From NCBI GenBank assembly GCA_003952965.2, contig CM025849.1, forward strand, positions 30,045,387-30,109,386: a stretch of 64,000 bases of DNA, in the 5' to 3' direction. This document shows positions 44,310-55,699 of the stretch, one piece after another. Position 1 is the stretch's first letter. Each line of letters opens with the position of its first letter. Both the position numbers and the translations under genes were made by a program. Source of the DNA: Morella rubra (lineage: Eukaryota; Streptophyta; Magnoliopsida; Fagales; Myricaceae). Under the pieces are notes generated by a model. It made no database searches and was not told the origin of the DNA. It saw only the letters and a list, made by a program, of their open reading frames with translations.

Positions 44310-46610
44310 CTAAAATAGTGAATATTATGTTTATTTGGTGGTCAAAAGGAAATCAAGAATCACGAATATTTACATACATATTGTATGAGACATGAGATGG
44401 ATTCGTGACAGATAGTTTCTATCTACTTTCACAAGATGTGCCCATGGTTACTAAAATAGGACCATGTGCATATGAGGTAAAAGCTCTTGATACCTACTAG
44501 TGACATAAAATATAAATGTTATATTCAGGTATTTTATTTGATTGATGTGTCATAGTGGGAGGTATAATTAGTTATTTTAAAACCCACAACTAGTGTATTT
44601 ATTTATATACATGTGAATTAATTTCTATGTTTTTGCAGATTTATTATGTGATACTTATACCCAATGATGATTATGAACTAAGGCTGAGTTTTATATTGAA
44701 AAAGCAATCTTACTGAAGGTATGCTTATCATTAAAGTCAAATTTAATATTTTGTCCATTAAATTGTTGGTATGTCTATTTAGGCATAATATCTCACTTTT
44801 ACAATAAGTTGCATGAGTTTAAAGAAACCCAGACATTAAGTGGAAGGGGAAATTGTGCAGACTATGAAGATAATTGCAAGTGTTGCAGCGACTTCCTTAT
44901 AAAGTAATTTATTTAAGTTTACAAAAGGGAAAAACTTTGTTTTTGAAAACTATCTTTGTATGTGCTATATTTTTTCAAGAAATGTGATTTCAAGTTCAAT
45001 TTTTTAAAAATTAAAAGTGTTTATTGATTCAAGCACTATTATTGATAGTCGTACAATTTTTGAAAAGTTGTGAATTCTTTGAATAATATTGAGAAAGATA
45101 CTGATACCAGTTATGCAACTCTAAAAAGGAGAGGGATGTGAATCCCACTTGTATGTAGCATATGACACTTAGTCATGGTAATCTGGATATGATTCAATGA
45201 TGACTGAGAAATCCTTTTAAAGTAAAAGGAATTAAGAGCTACAAGATTGTTAAAGTTGGTGCGTACTGATGTATGTGGTGATTTTAACCACATAACCAGG
45301 GGATGATTTTTCCTGTTTCATCATTTTTGGCGATGGTCATTCCAGTTGCGGTTAACTGTACCTGATAAATTATGAGTTTGAGCTTTTTGAAAAGTTCAAG
45401 AAAGTACAGTAAAGTGAAAAAGCTAACAATAAGTGAGGATCAAGATACTCAAATAATTATATAAGTTTTGAACTTATCTTGGAAATGAAAGCATCATATC
45501 TCAAATAATTCCCTTATTACATCATGGCACAATGATGTAAAAGAAATGTGAAACTGAACTTTATATGATATTGTTCAGTGGGAGATAAGTATAGAATTAT
45601 TACCTGTATTCTTTTGGGGTTTTACCCAAAAAGGTTCACTAGTTATTATTTGATAATTGTAAAGTAAACAATTGGTAATTGTCAGTAAGAATATTTAATT
45701 TTAAAAGGAATATGGCCTAAGTAGAGGCAAAGCGTGACAGTTCTTGTTGAAACATTCAGTTGAGCCAATAAAATTGACGGATAAGATCAATAGAAAAAGT
45801 GACATTATTAAACCCACTGAAGAATCTGAAGAGTTCAAAACTCAAAAGCATTGCCTAGAAATCTAGTTTGATGAGATAATCAAATTGTTTGATTTTTCAC
45901 AAAATATGGATGAGCCTTGTAATGATAAGAAGTTAGTGGGAGTTTAATATTGTTTCTATTCTTTATGTTAGTAATCTACTACTCAATTGGAATGACGTCA
46001 AACTGATGTCATCAGTCAAAGACGTTTGGAAGTGTTCCATATTCTTGGAACTAAGTTGTTGGTAATGAAGAAACGAAAGTCTTTGGGACTATGTTGATGA
46101 ACACTGGCAAGGGATGGCAGTTTGTAGGATGCCAAGGAAAGGTTTTACCCTTTAGGCATAATTTCATCTCTCCAAGTAGAGAGGGATAAGGCCAATATTA
46201 ATCAAGTAGTCAGTTTTATTAGTAGATATTGATTTAACAAAGGCCTTGAATGCTGGACAATGGTTAACCTTATTCTCAAGTTTTTGAGAAGAACTAAGCG
46301 CTGATCTTGGTGGTTAGAGTTGAGTATTTGCAGACTGTTCAGAGATGCATAAATTCGGGTATTATTAATAGTTGTTCAATATTGAATTTATACAGGTACA
46401 AAAGTTGGAGGAGCTGTAAGCAGTTTAGAACTGACAACTCCATCACTATAAGGCATAATACATAGAAAGGATGTATGTGAGTATGAGATATCTATATGAA
46501 TGTTTATATTTATTATATTGGGTAATATGTTGTAACATAAGATGTTACACAGTTGTTATTAAGTGACATTGTATAAAAGTCATGCCAACGATTATATAAA
46601 TCGAAAGCAG
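44310..46610 (+). pseudogene. Copia-3: heavily decayed internal region
   Basis: No frame longer than 60 codons survives, but the order is clear. Leader sequence with CTAAAATAGTG at 44310-45000 is followed by GAG-pre-integrase and integrase traces: LKLVRTDVCGDF near 45250 and YEFELFEKFKKVQ near 45370. An RT-end region near 46140-46420 follows. The whole stretch matches 61012-63800 (Copia-4, opposite strand) collinearly with gaps, which confirms the annotation. Confidence 0.75.
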
Positions 46611-46926
46611 AAATTTTTTCAAGTGATCCTACAGCCGAGATCTGAGATCCCTAACGATCCCACGCATATCACAGCTAAGGTTTTCATATATAAGGATAGC
46701 TATGAGATAGTCTACCCTAATTGAATTGACTAATTGTTAGTCTAAGAGTTGGCTGTCAGAACTCAGAGAAAACTCTAAGATAGTTGTGAGCGTGGAGAGG
46801 AAGGAGGCAGAACGCTTGGGCTGCTATTGTGAAATCTCGGGATTGTGAGATCAATAAGAACCTGAAGATTATCAAAGAATTTCCGGATCTAAAAAGAGAA
46901 TTGGTAATTAATTTTCCGCTAGCAAA
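46611..46926 (+). mobile_element. Copia-3: partial 3' LTR
   Basis: GTGATCCTACAGCCGAGATC at about 46620 and GATCCCTAACGATCCCACGC match the inverse of 60040-60090 in the Copia-4 LTR. The U3 start is deleted, so the LTR begins internally. It ends near TTCCGCTAGCA (46926), equivalent to 54641 in Copia-4. Confidence 0.65.
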
Positions 46927-46989
46927 CTTTCACTATTTAGATTGGAGATGTGAAAGTAATTGCATTTGGGATTCAGAGAAAGCTTTTCC

Positions 46990-47703
46990 GTAAACCTCCA
47001 GCATCATCTCAATGCTCCAAATTTAGAGTCCTAAATAAATTACGGAAGCATATGGAAAAGGTTTTTTGTTCTAGAAGTAGTTTCGATTGGCCCATTTCAT
47101 CACCATGGAAATAAGAAGCTAGAAGCAATGGAGAAAACTAAGTTGTGGTATTTGCATGGTCTCCTAAGTCGAGCATCAACTGAGAGAACAACTTTGGAAT
47201 GCTTTGTACAAGAAATCGGAAGCATGGAGCAACATTGTCGTGAAAGTTAAGCAGAAGAAATTCATCTCAGCAAAGAGGAATTCATAGCGATGATGGTGGT
47301 TGATGGTTGTTTCATCATTGAATTCCTCCGCATGTATTTGAAAATGGGAGCTGTACCAGATAAGGAAGATCCCGTGTTCAACATGTCATGGATGCCTCGG
47401 CAAATAGGAGTCGACTTGCTTCTACTTGAGAATCAGCTTCCATGGTGCGTATTGGACTGTTTGTTCAATTCCACAAAGTCAAAGACGATTGACCACAAAT
47501 CAATACTTGATCTTATTGTCAATTGGTTATCTAAAGCACGTGGAACTTCCCTTGGTAATGTTCCCGAAGATACAGAAAACAAACATTTACTCGACTGTTA
47601 CCGAAACCGATTACAAGCAATTTTCCAAACCAAGAAAACACAAAAGAAACATCTATTCCAACTCTTAAATATAATAATCCAAACTCAGAATCCAACCTCA
47701 TAA
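46990..47703 (+). pseudogene. DUF247 (UPF0481) protein fragment
   Basis: DUF247 proteins are plant-specific, usually membrane-anchored, of largely unknown biochemical role; some are linked to self-incompatibility in grasses. Here 46990-47285 encodes FRVLNKLRKHMEK, then in another frame VSIGPFHHHGNKKLEAMEK, LWYLHGLLSRAS and a stop before AEEIHLSKEEF. 47290-47703 is open for 137 codons with MMVVDGCFIIEFL, DPVFNMSWM, RDLLLLENQLPW-like LLLENQLPW and NVPEDTENKHLLDCYRN. At least one frameshift and one stop interrupt it. The C-terminal half with the transmembrane segment is missing, replaced by LTR-F. A host gene remnant. Confidence 0.85.
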
Positions 47704-47707
47704 GAAG

Positions 47708-47718
47708 AACTATGATAC
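47708..47718 (-). other. Possible primer-binding site next to LTR-F
   Basis: The minus strand reads TGGTATCATAG, like the initiator tRNA-Met site. It lies at the edge of the LTR-F region and would make LTR-F a 5' LTR of an element whose interior is lost. Confidence 0.45.
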
Positions 47719-49407
47719 CAAAAATTTTAATCAAAGCATCACTCCAAAATTCTCAAATCTCATAATTAACTATGGATCCACATAAACAGTTTTTCCAAAT
47801 GAAATAAATTTACTAGCATCTCTAAATTAACACAATCACTACCAAAGTCTCTAGAGGACTCTTTATTTGATACCCCTGCAACTTGCTACCTTCTCAAAAA
47901 CTACCACTCGAGATCTCCTACTACTCACTGCCACTGACAGCTAAATCTGAAAGATAGGAAGTAAGTGGTAAGTTATAACTAACTTAGTAAGTAGAAATCA
48001 ATCGGGTAGGGAAAATGACAGTTTTATAAACATAATCAAGATTAAGAAAATGTAGTGAGCAATACCAAACTGAAAACAATTTTTATAACAAAATATTCCA
48101 AGCCAAGCAACATAGTGAAATTATCAATGGTCCCAAAGACCTCAATGGTCACAAAGACCCCAATAGTCACAAAGACCTCAACAGTCACAAGCACGAGGAT
48201 AGCTTGACAACAAAAATTTCACAGAATTGGCCAACCATTTCAAATGAGTTCATGAAATCTCATTCTTACCAAAATTCGTTCAGTTCCCCTAACGTATCAA
48301 AATTATTTAAAATATGGTGCATGTTTAAAATCCAACATTTTCAAATTCAAAGAATTCACAATAACTCATCCAAACCGGTTTCGATTTGTAAAAAAAATAG
48401 TTAACAATTGTGCACTTATTTTCAATAACATAATAATTTCATAAAATCCCATTGAAAGACAAATTACCTCAAATGCTTAACCCGGAGCTTAAAGTTCCTC
48501 AAAAGATTGTTGAATAATCAATCAGAACCTAAATAAATTTAAATATCATTCATCAATACCAACATGGAGTTCGAATCATTCTATACAACTCTAAAATAAT
48601 TAAACTACTACGTTAGCTAAAGCATCTCCTTAGGAATGCTCTTAGCCCTAGAAAGCATCACATAATCTACATTATAAAATCTGAATAGCCCTTAATACAC
48701 CATCTTTGCACCTTAATCCACACATATCTCCATTATAAACTAAATGGTAAAATTTTAGCAACACGCACCTCTATCAGACACGAAAACTCCCCAAATCCCA
48801 CTTATTATATCACCGTACAACAACCCAAAATAAATAATATGAAAATCTCGAAATCCCGAATCCAAATTTCATCATAGATAGAGACTTGAAGAAGAGAAAA
48901 AACTCACCAAATGTGTCGACCAAAACACAGAAGAATTGCCTAGCCTTTGAAGATTGGTTCTTCAATGTTATCTACAAAATGACATAATCCAAAATCAATC
49001 CAAAGAAATTTTGTCCCAACCAAAGATTGCGTCAAACCTAGGTCCTAAAATTACCTAGCCCCTACGAATTGCGTCTCCAAAAGCTAGAGAGAGAGAGCTT
49101 CGAAAAAGGGAGGTAGAGAGAGAAAACACATCTCTGAGCAGCGATTTTTGAAGAATGGCGGACATACATCTTTCAATTACAGCAAGGGTTTGAATATGGC
49201 GAGATTTTAGGCAAGATGGGTGCGAATATTTGGATTTGGGAAGGCAAGATTGAGATTTGGAAGTCAAGGGTTTCAACCCTTCCAAAAGGACCCAAACTGA
49301 AGAAATTGCTGCTTTTGTGAAGCTCATGCCGAAGGGATAAGCCACAGCTTATCCCTTACGCACTATTTCACTTTTTTTTTTCTTTTTTTTTCTTTTGGAA
49401 TATTACA
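47719..49407 (-). mobile_element. LTR-F: probable gypsy LTR on the minus strand
   Basis: The minus strand starts TGTAATATTCC at 49407, a plausible LTR start. It contains GTTAAGTC-like and ACTTAGTAAGTAG (47984-47996) words in the position of the small hairpin seen in other LTRs. GGTGAGTTTTT near 48903-48912 is a splice-donor-like site. Three to four copies of a CACAAAGACC(T/C)CAATGGT unit lie at 48126-48190. The left boundary is uncertain and no target duplication was found. No coding sequence is seen. Confidence 0.5.
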
Positions 49408-49804
49408 ATGGGTCCCATTGTCTATGTTATTCTTTTTGTAGATGTGGTTTATTTGACCATCTACGCTGAGGTTGTGAAGGGAGTAATAGGAATTTCAAGC
49501 TGTATGCTACTGGTGGTGCCAGAGGAGACTTCTTGACTATAGTTTTTGTTGTATTCACTGTCCTCTTTTGGAGAGTACTTTTACTTTCTTGATTTGTGTA
49601 TGTTGTTCTGGCAAGATTCAATATAGCTTACGCCAATATTATGTTCTGGCCCTTGAAGAAAATTTTGTTTGTCCCGCTGTATGATTGCTGTTGTTTCCGA
49701 CATTATAATTTTTTTATTTCTTTGCTTTGGTTCCTGATTTTTTTCTTTTGCCGCGCCTCTCAAAAATTATTGCACCAGTTAAAATATGTTGTCATTATTT
49801 GCAG

Positions 49805-49914
49805 GTGAATGCCAGTGCTCAGTTCTGTGGGGTGGCTGAAATGGTTGGATCTGTCGATTTTGATAAGAGTGTAGATTACTGGCAACAAGATAAATGGAGT
49901 GGGCAGTTTCCTGT
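49805..49914 (+). pseudogene. ECT (family): ECT-type YTH-domain gene: exon part before insertions
   Basis: After an intron ending ..TTATTTGCAG the exon encodes VNASAQFCGVAEMVGSVDFD and YWQQDKWSGQFPV, the central YTH domain of plant ECT proteins. These are cytoplasmic readers of N6-methyladenosine in mRNA. The two Trp in YWQQDKW correspond to aromatic-cage residues of the family, and both are kept. The exon is broken at 49914 inside the codon for Val. Earlier exons with the N-terminal half of the YTH domain are not found between 49408 and 49804 or elsewhere in the window. Confidence 0.9.
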
Positions 49915-51264
49915 TGTAACGCTCCGAACCTGGCAGTTAGGGTTACTTCTATGCATAAAACTATGCATAAAACTAGTGAAAAAGGGAGAAAATTAAGAGT
50001 AGAAATCAATTATCACAAAATAAACAATCTTGATAACCAATTCACGTTTAAAACTTAAAAACAATTTAATAAAAACACTTCATTTAAAACTCTTTAAAAA
50101 CTGAAAAATTACAAACAAAACATTTTGTCTAACTGAAATTCTAAGCCTTCTCTCACCTACCCACCCAGGTGCCATCTAACACAACTCTCGTTATGCTCCT
50201 AAATATCATCTAAAAAGTGAGAACAGAGAATGGGTGAGTTCGACAACTCAATAAACAAAATCATTATGCTATGGCACACTTCAGAAGCCACATTTAAGAA
50301 GTAAAAATCAATAGAAAACTGTAGATCTCAATCCATATAATTATAACTGTAAAAACAACTTTTATCTTTCATAATAATATTATACAATATCCCTTCGCAA
50401 TAATTGTGGGTCACGTTTACCCCCGTGACAGGGTTGTGCAATTCGTAGACTCCTTGTGCAATCATTGTACCAATTGCTGTAACTTTGAACTCCAGGCCTT
50501 AGGGTTTGAAAACACATAACATATCATACTATTAACATCACTTTGAACTTCACATCTTTCTCTTCTTTTCATACAACATAATGCACAAATCTTAAATAAA
50601 TAATAAATATCAACAAGCTTTGATTCAAACATTGAAAACATCATGTAATATCATTGGACCTAAAAAAAGGCTTATGTTTACACATTTCTTGCTATAATTT
50701 TTGACAATTTTATCATAAAGTAATGGATATAAAACTCCGAGGGTTTTCATTAAAACATGCAATTTCTTAAATATCACCTCGGTCTTCTAGAAAAATCTAG
50801 CATAATGGCCCCACTTAACTCGCCTTTCATAACACTTGAACCCTTTATCAATTAACCTCCAAGACCTCAAGAAACTAGACTAGAACCTTCAAAAAGACGA
50901 TTCATTTCTCATTCTCCCAATCAATGCACATCGCAGAGACTAACAAAGTATTTATAAAAGACTAATTGCAACTTTAAAGAAGGACTCTAAATTTGAAAAG
51001 ATGATAAGATTGGATTGCTATCCATTTTAAAATTCAAACATATTTTAGAAGTATTCAAATTCAAAACTTTAAAATCTAGAGAGATAAGGATAAAACATCG
51101 CTTCTTCAAATTCCAAACATTTTTAAAAAGATAACATTTTCAAATCAAATCAACATTTTAAACTTTAAACACTTTTAAAACAAGATAACTTTTTCAAATA
51201 ATTAAAAATTTGAAATTAAATTAAAATAATATTTTATTAAAAAGAAGAAAATACGGGTGCTACA
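49915..51264 (-). mobile_element. LTR-D2: solo LTR with CCTGT target-site duplication
   Basis: The minus strand runs TGTAGCACCCG (51264) .. GAGCGTTACA (49915), 1350 bp. CCTGT flanks both sides (49910-49914 and 51265-51269). No internal sequence is present. It is the same family as LTR-D1, with a similar start and end, a GAGTTCGACAACTC hairpin at 50236-50249, and CCCGTGACAGGGTTGTGCA shared near 50421. It interrupts the YTH exon. Confidence 0.92.
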
Positions 51265-51272
51265 CCTGTCAA

Positions 51273-52439
51273 AGGGAACGAATTCCCTTCGAAGGAAGGA
51301 ATTCCGAAGTTTTCCAAAGGGAGGGTCCAGATTGAGAAATTGCAATCGAACGGTTGCTATGCGTCCGCCTCATTTAATAAGTAAAATAGCTAATATGGCT
51401 TGGCAGCTTGGCTTGGTAGATCCCATCTCCCTGAAAAGTATTTTACACATGAGAGCCCAATTTCCTTGCCGTCGTTATTTCAGCTTCTTCCCAAAAGAAA
51501 TTTTACTATGGACCTCGCTCTCTCTCCTCCTCTCCTTGTTGGAATTCCCTACTCCCAAATTTTTTTTCTCACAGAAGCCCAAAACACAATGGTTTGCTTC
51601 TGTTCCTCGTTGATCAAGAGCGGAAGGTGCGGCGGAGGTTAGCAAGGATGATATGGTTGGAACTTCGACATTTCGTGCCTCGGTTAGGATTTTCACATCT
51701 TAAGAGATTAATTTATGGAGTTGTTTTTTTAGGTTTGTTTTGGATTCTTTTTTTGGTGTTTGCTCTGTTGCTCACTGTCATTTATTGAATTTGGAGGATC
51801 AGAGTGGCAGGGGAAATTGAATCATGAGCTTTGGAGTTCCAGAAATTCCAGGTTCTACTTCAATTGCAACAATGTCAGCTACAAGTTTCAAAGTGCGTAG
51901 TAATTGTTGCAACTCCTTTTTCCTTCAAGCAAGTAGTCTTTGGATGTGTTTTCGATTTTGCTTCTAGAATCTCTTTTGTTGGTTTTCCAGCTGAAATTCC
52001 AATTTCTTTTTTGTCTGTGCGTTGATGTTTATCGAACTTGTAAACACAAAAAATGAAAACAGGTAAGAACCTTGGCTTGGAGTAGTTGTTGCCATACTTG
52101 AGCCCAGAGCTCACAGGACAAAAGCCACTCATCAGTTCAAAATTTGCCTCTACTGGACCCATGGAATTATCGTTTACAGGATATGAAGAGAAAGCACAGT
52201 GGAAGAATTACCATTTATGTAGAATTTCGGCGATATTCCGATGGTAAGGAAATTGGGCTCTCACGCGTAAACATCTTTTTGGAAAAATGGTGCCGCCAAG
52301 CCAAGCTGTCAAGCCATATTAGCTTTTTAACTCATTAAATGAGGTAGACGCATAGTAACCGTTAGATTGCAATTTCTCAATCTGGACCCTCCCTTTGGAA
52401 AGCTTTGGAATTCCCCCCTTCGGAGGGAATCCGTTCGCT
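51273..52439. mobile_element. Non-autonomous DNA transposon with ~145-bp terminal inverted repeats
   Basis: The ends AGGGAACGAATTCCC (51273) and, inverted, AGCGAACGGATTCCC (52439) begin inverted repeats of about 145 bp (51273-51420 and 52293-52439), including GGGAGGGTCCAGATTGAG on both. CTGTCAA flanks both sides (51266-51272, 52440-52446), a 7-bp perfect duplication. Long inverted repeats suggest a Mutator-like element, although those usually duplicate 8-11 bp. The 870-bp centre lacks a transposase and contains gene-like pieces. Confidence 0.85.
51875..52162 (-). other. Possible captured gene fragment inside the DNA transposon
   Basis: The minus-strand frame reads MGPVEANFELMSGFCPVSSG then LKYGNNYSKPRFL, which looks like selected protein sequence rather than noise, and is followed by low-quality translation. 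On the plus strand, 51590-51640 has ATGGTTTGCTTCTGTTC in a CT-rich 5'UTR-like context. Neither matches a transposase. Capture of host gene pieces is known for Pack-MULEs. I do not recognise the source gene. Confidence 0.35.
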
Positions 52440-52442
52440 CTG

Positions 52443-52547
52443 TCAAGTGGCATATGATCAAAGATGTCGCATATAGTCAGTTCCGGCACACTGTGCTTGA
52501 AAATAATGACAACAAGGCTATAACTAAAAGTCGAGACACCCAGGAGG
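52443..52547 (+). pseudogene. ECT (family): ECT-type YTH-domain gene: exon part after insertions
   Basis: It resumes exactly where 49914 stopped: [22 protein letters not shown] and SRDTQE, ending at a donor site GGAG|GTAGGA. Removing 49915-52439 together with the duplicated bases restores the reading frame in concept, so the two insertions are the only lesions seen in this exon. DVAYSQ replaces the usual DVPNSQ. Confidence 0.92.
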
Positions 52548-53304
52548 TAGGAATTCTGCAGAACTCGGATGACACTTGCTAATTTAGAAACCCATTCTTT
52601 AGTTCCATCGTACGTTTTGATATTATTGCTACTGGCAGCAGGTGGACGGTATGATTGCCATTATTCTTTATTTCCTTGACTGGTTCTGAAATGTGCCAAT
52701 GAGCTCTAGCTCAATGCTACCTCAACCGCTTCGCCTGTCCCCACTACGCACATGATAGCAGGTGAAGGGTGTGGTTGTGGGTTCACTATCCGTTAAGTAG
52801 ATGTATAACCAACTGATCAATCATAGACACAAAAATGTTCTACTGTTACCAAATTTTATCTTCCGCCCCGCAACAATCCTATCCTGTTAGCTGTTGTCTT
52901 TGGAACCAGAAGTGGCTATCCTCTCTGGAAGAAATATCGGGTTTCACCTGCAATGCCAGTGGAATTGCTAAAACTGCAATGATTCTCATGAAACCTAGAT
53001 CTTTTCCCAAAAAAGATGAGGAAGAGACATTGCAATCTAGCCTTGATTGTCTTTCCTTCAGGAAGCCTAATCTTTGTCTTTGATTGCGGATGAAACCCAA
53101 GTCCTAATCTTATCCTTTTTTTTTTTGGCCCTAATCTTATCTTCTTTATTTGGGTTGAGTTCCGTTTTAATGGTGTACACACAACTCTTTTGATGTACTT
53201 TAATGTAGATTTACAATTTTCTTGTGTATCAGCTTTTTTCTTTATTCCTTTCCATATTAGTAACTTAAAGCCACTGTTTATTCACCTGAAATGAAATATT
53301 GCAG

Positions 53305-53622
53305 GTGAAATTGGAGCAGGGTATTGAGATGCTGAACATTTTCAAGAACCATGAAACGTATATGTCCATTCTAGATGATTTTGATTTCTACGAAGAGGGG
53401 CAAAAAGCCATGGAAGAAAGGAAGGCGAGGCAACAAGCCAGCGTGATGGCTGTAGGAGTGGCCGGAGAGCATGGACACAGAAATACTGTAACGCTGCCTG
53501 GTGATTTCATCAAGCAGATGTCTAAGAGTTTTGCTCAAGTCTTTCACATGGATGAGGGTGGCAAAGAAGTAACTCTTGCAGAAAGACCTAGTTCTACAGC
53601 AGATGGCTCAATTAGAGTCTAA
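53305..53622 (+). pseudogene. ECT (family): ECT-type YTH-domain gene: last exon and stop
   Basis: The acceptor ..ATATTGCAG precedes VKLEQGIEMLNIFKNHETYM, SILDDFDFYEEGQKAMEERK and ARQQAS, the end of the YTH domain. A variable C-terminal tail of about 60 residues reaches a TAA at 53622. The frame is fully open. The intron between 52548 and 53304 looks ordinary. Labelled pseudogene because the preceding exon is disrupted and 5' exons are absent. Confidence 0.92.
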
Positions 53623-54640
53623 ACTCGAAGATTCTCTTACAATATCTGTCTCGCGAGCTCATACCAGTTAAGAGAACATGTGATGTGAAATTCCTCAAGC
53701 TTTTTGGGCGGGCTTGCAGTACAGTATATGATAACAAGCCCGGATTGTACCCTACTGGACCAAAAATTTTTATTGTTTAAAGATACTGATAGGCAAGGAA
53801 AAAGCTTATCAGCAGTGTTACCGAGGCGATAGGTCCCTGTGTGACTCACCTCTTGGGTGCTTATTTTATTTTTTTATGTTCCATATGGTCGTGCTGTGGG
53901 CTTCTTTTTGATTGTATGGATCTGTTTTCCATATTGGTATGGGTGTCTGAGTCTCTTCCTTGCTAAAGCACATTGCGATGGCTGACCTTATCCCTCGAGC
54001 TGCTTTACGCCTACGCTTGCCTACCAAATAACGATCGAGTGGAAAGCATCGCAGTTATCTCAGTTTGGCCATTTTACCTTGAGTGTCTCTCCGTTATTAT
54101 ATCTAACTGCTGCATTGGATGATTTCAAGCAGTTCTTTTGCTTGACTAACGCACCAATCGTCTTTAAGACAACCATTTCCATAACCAGACAAAGTAACAA
54201 TAGGCAGGGATCTCGATCCCATCTCCTCCTAAGTTTAAGTCACGTCTAGTCAAGTGTCGATGAAATGTCACAATGACATCGATCAAGAACATGGAGTGAA
54301 AATTTCAAAGCTTCGAAGTGTCGGTCTCTGGACACTAGTCAGAATGTTTTTTTTTGGGGGGATGGTAAACGACTTAGATACCACAGCAAATAAATTAAGA
54401 GTTTAGTTACACCCTTTCTTTTACCAAGTCAAGTATCAAGGTGAAATGTTCAAAGAACCCTAGGCAGTGTCTAAATGGCAGACGGTTGACTAATTTATTT
54501 GGCAAAGCCGAAACAATTGGAGGCAACACCAGACATGGATGGGTGAAAACAGATAAGCCATTGAGGCACACTCAGCCCAGAAAGGGCAATATCAATACAA
54601 CTTGGAAACTAACCTTTGTACAATAGAATATATTAAAGTT
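53623..54640. other. Downstream flank of the ECT remnant
   Basis: 53623-54000 is probably 3' untranslated and flanking sequence. Around 54121-54175 the plus strand gives FCLTNAPIVF, faintly like the gypsy RT motif FGLTNAPATF, too short to call. The rest to 54640 shows no gene or clear repeat. Confidence 0.5.
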
Positions 54641-54867
54641 TGTCTGCAGAAATTAACTTACTTGATCTTGATAAATAATCTTGATCTTCTCTGCCATTGA
54701 TTTTTCAATTTTCAATTATCTTCAGGTCTTGTTGATCTTACCCCTTGAGTCTTTTGATTTCACATCTTATAGCAGCCCAAATGTTTTGTCTCCTTCTTTT
54801 GGATGATCACAACTGTCACAGGGTTTCTCTAAGTTCTTAATGGCCAACCCAAAAACTTACAATAGAC
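54641..54867 (-). mobile_element. Copia-4 LTR, distal part
   Basis: It starts TGTCTGCAG at 54641 and matches the inverse of the Copia-3 LTR end (ACCTGAAGAT near 54720). 54728-54867 is repeated at 59858-59990, so the LTR contains a tandem duplication of about 177 bp. The CRM-like element inserted within it at TAGAC. Confidence 0.65.
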
Positions 54868-55674
54868 TGACACAGGTGAGGTCAGCACAAAAGGTCGAGA
54901 TTGAAATTAAATTCTGGAATGATTCACGAAGGATTTTCTATTCAAGCTTATGGCTTGTTGGAAAGCTCTACGAGTCTAATTTCAACGCATCAAACGGCGT
55001 ACAATTTGGAGTTTTCTAGACGAAGTTATGGTAAATTACTCCAAGGAGGTCAGGCTGGCAGCTAATTCCGAGGTCCAGCGAATTTTGGACGAGTTTGCTA
55101 TTTTTAGCTTGTTCTTTTGGATTTTCAACATGTCTTTTCATTTCCCTAAGAGTCTTTTATGTCTCAATTAATATTTTGGAAGATGTAATTTTCATTTACT
55201 CATGCTTGGAGGGTTGTTCCAAGCTTTTATTTAAACCCTTCTCTTGTAATGGAAAAATACAGATTTTGAGTGTTTATACAACTTGAGCCTTAGGCTACTT
55301 TGAAGAAGGATTTCTTCTAACTCTTATCCTTCGGTGGATTCCGATAGGTGGCGAGTTCTTGCTCTGTATCCCGTGTTGGATTACATTGGGTGGTGATTTC
55401 TGTATCCCTTTGTGTTCTACTTGGGTGGTGAGCTTATCTATCCGAGTGTGTGAGTTAGTGTATTCCTGAGTGTTTCCTGACGTTCCCACAAACATCCCGA
55501 GATACCATATATTATCCCGAGGTCCTCATTACTATTTAAGGTATCTATCTATCCTTGGTTATCATTTCCCGAGGTCCCCATTACTCTCCGAGTGTCCATT
55601 TCTCTCATTCCAACCATAGGTGTTCCGAGGTGATCCGAGGTGTCCCGCGCTTTCCCCGGTTAATCCCGGTATCA
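54868..55674 (+). mobile_element. 5' LTR of CRM-like gypsy element
   Basis: TGACACAGGTGAGGTC .. TAATCCCGGTATCA, 807 bp, flanked outside by TAGAC (54863-54867). It is nearly identical to the 3' LTR at 59014-59815, with a few small indels. Together with TAGAC at 59816-59820, this defines a complete insertion of 4948 bp. Confidence 0.95.
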
Positions 55675-55676
55675 AG

Positions 55677-55688
55677 TGGTATCAAAGC
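55677..55688 (+). other. Primer-binding site of CRM-like element
   Basis: TGGTATCAAAGC, two bases after the 5' LTR; initiator tRNA-Met type. Confidence 0.92.
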
Positions 55689-55699
55689 TTTTGGTTGTC

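Noticed and set aside
49055..49345. 96-codon minus-strand frame
   Set aside because: It lies inside LTR-F near its start and shows no family motif; probably LTR leader sequence.
54121..54175. Possible gypsy RT motif FCLTNAPIVF
   Set aside because: About ten residues without flanking RT similarity; could be chance.
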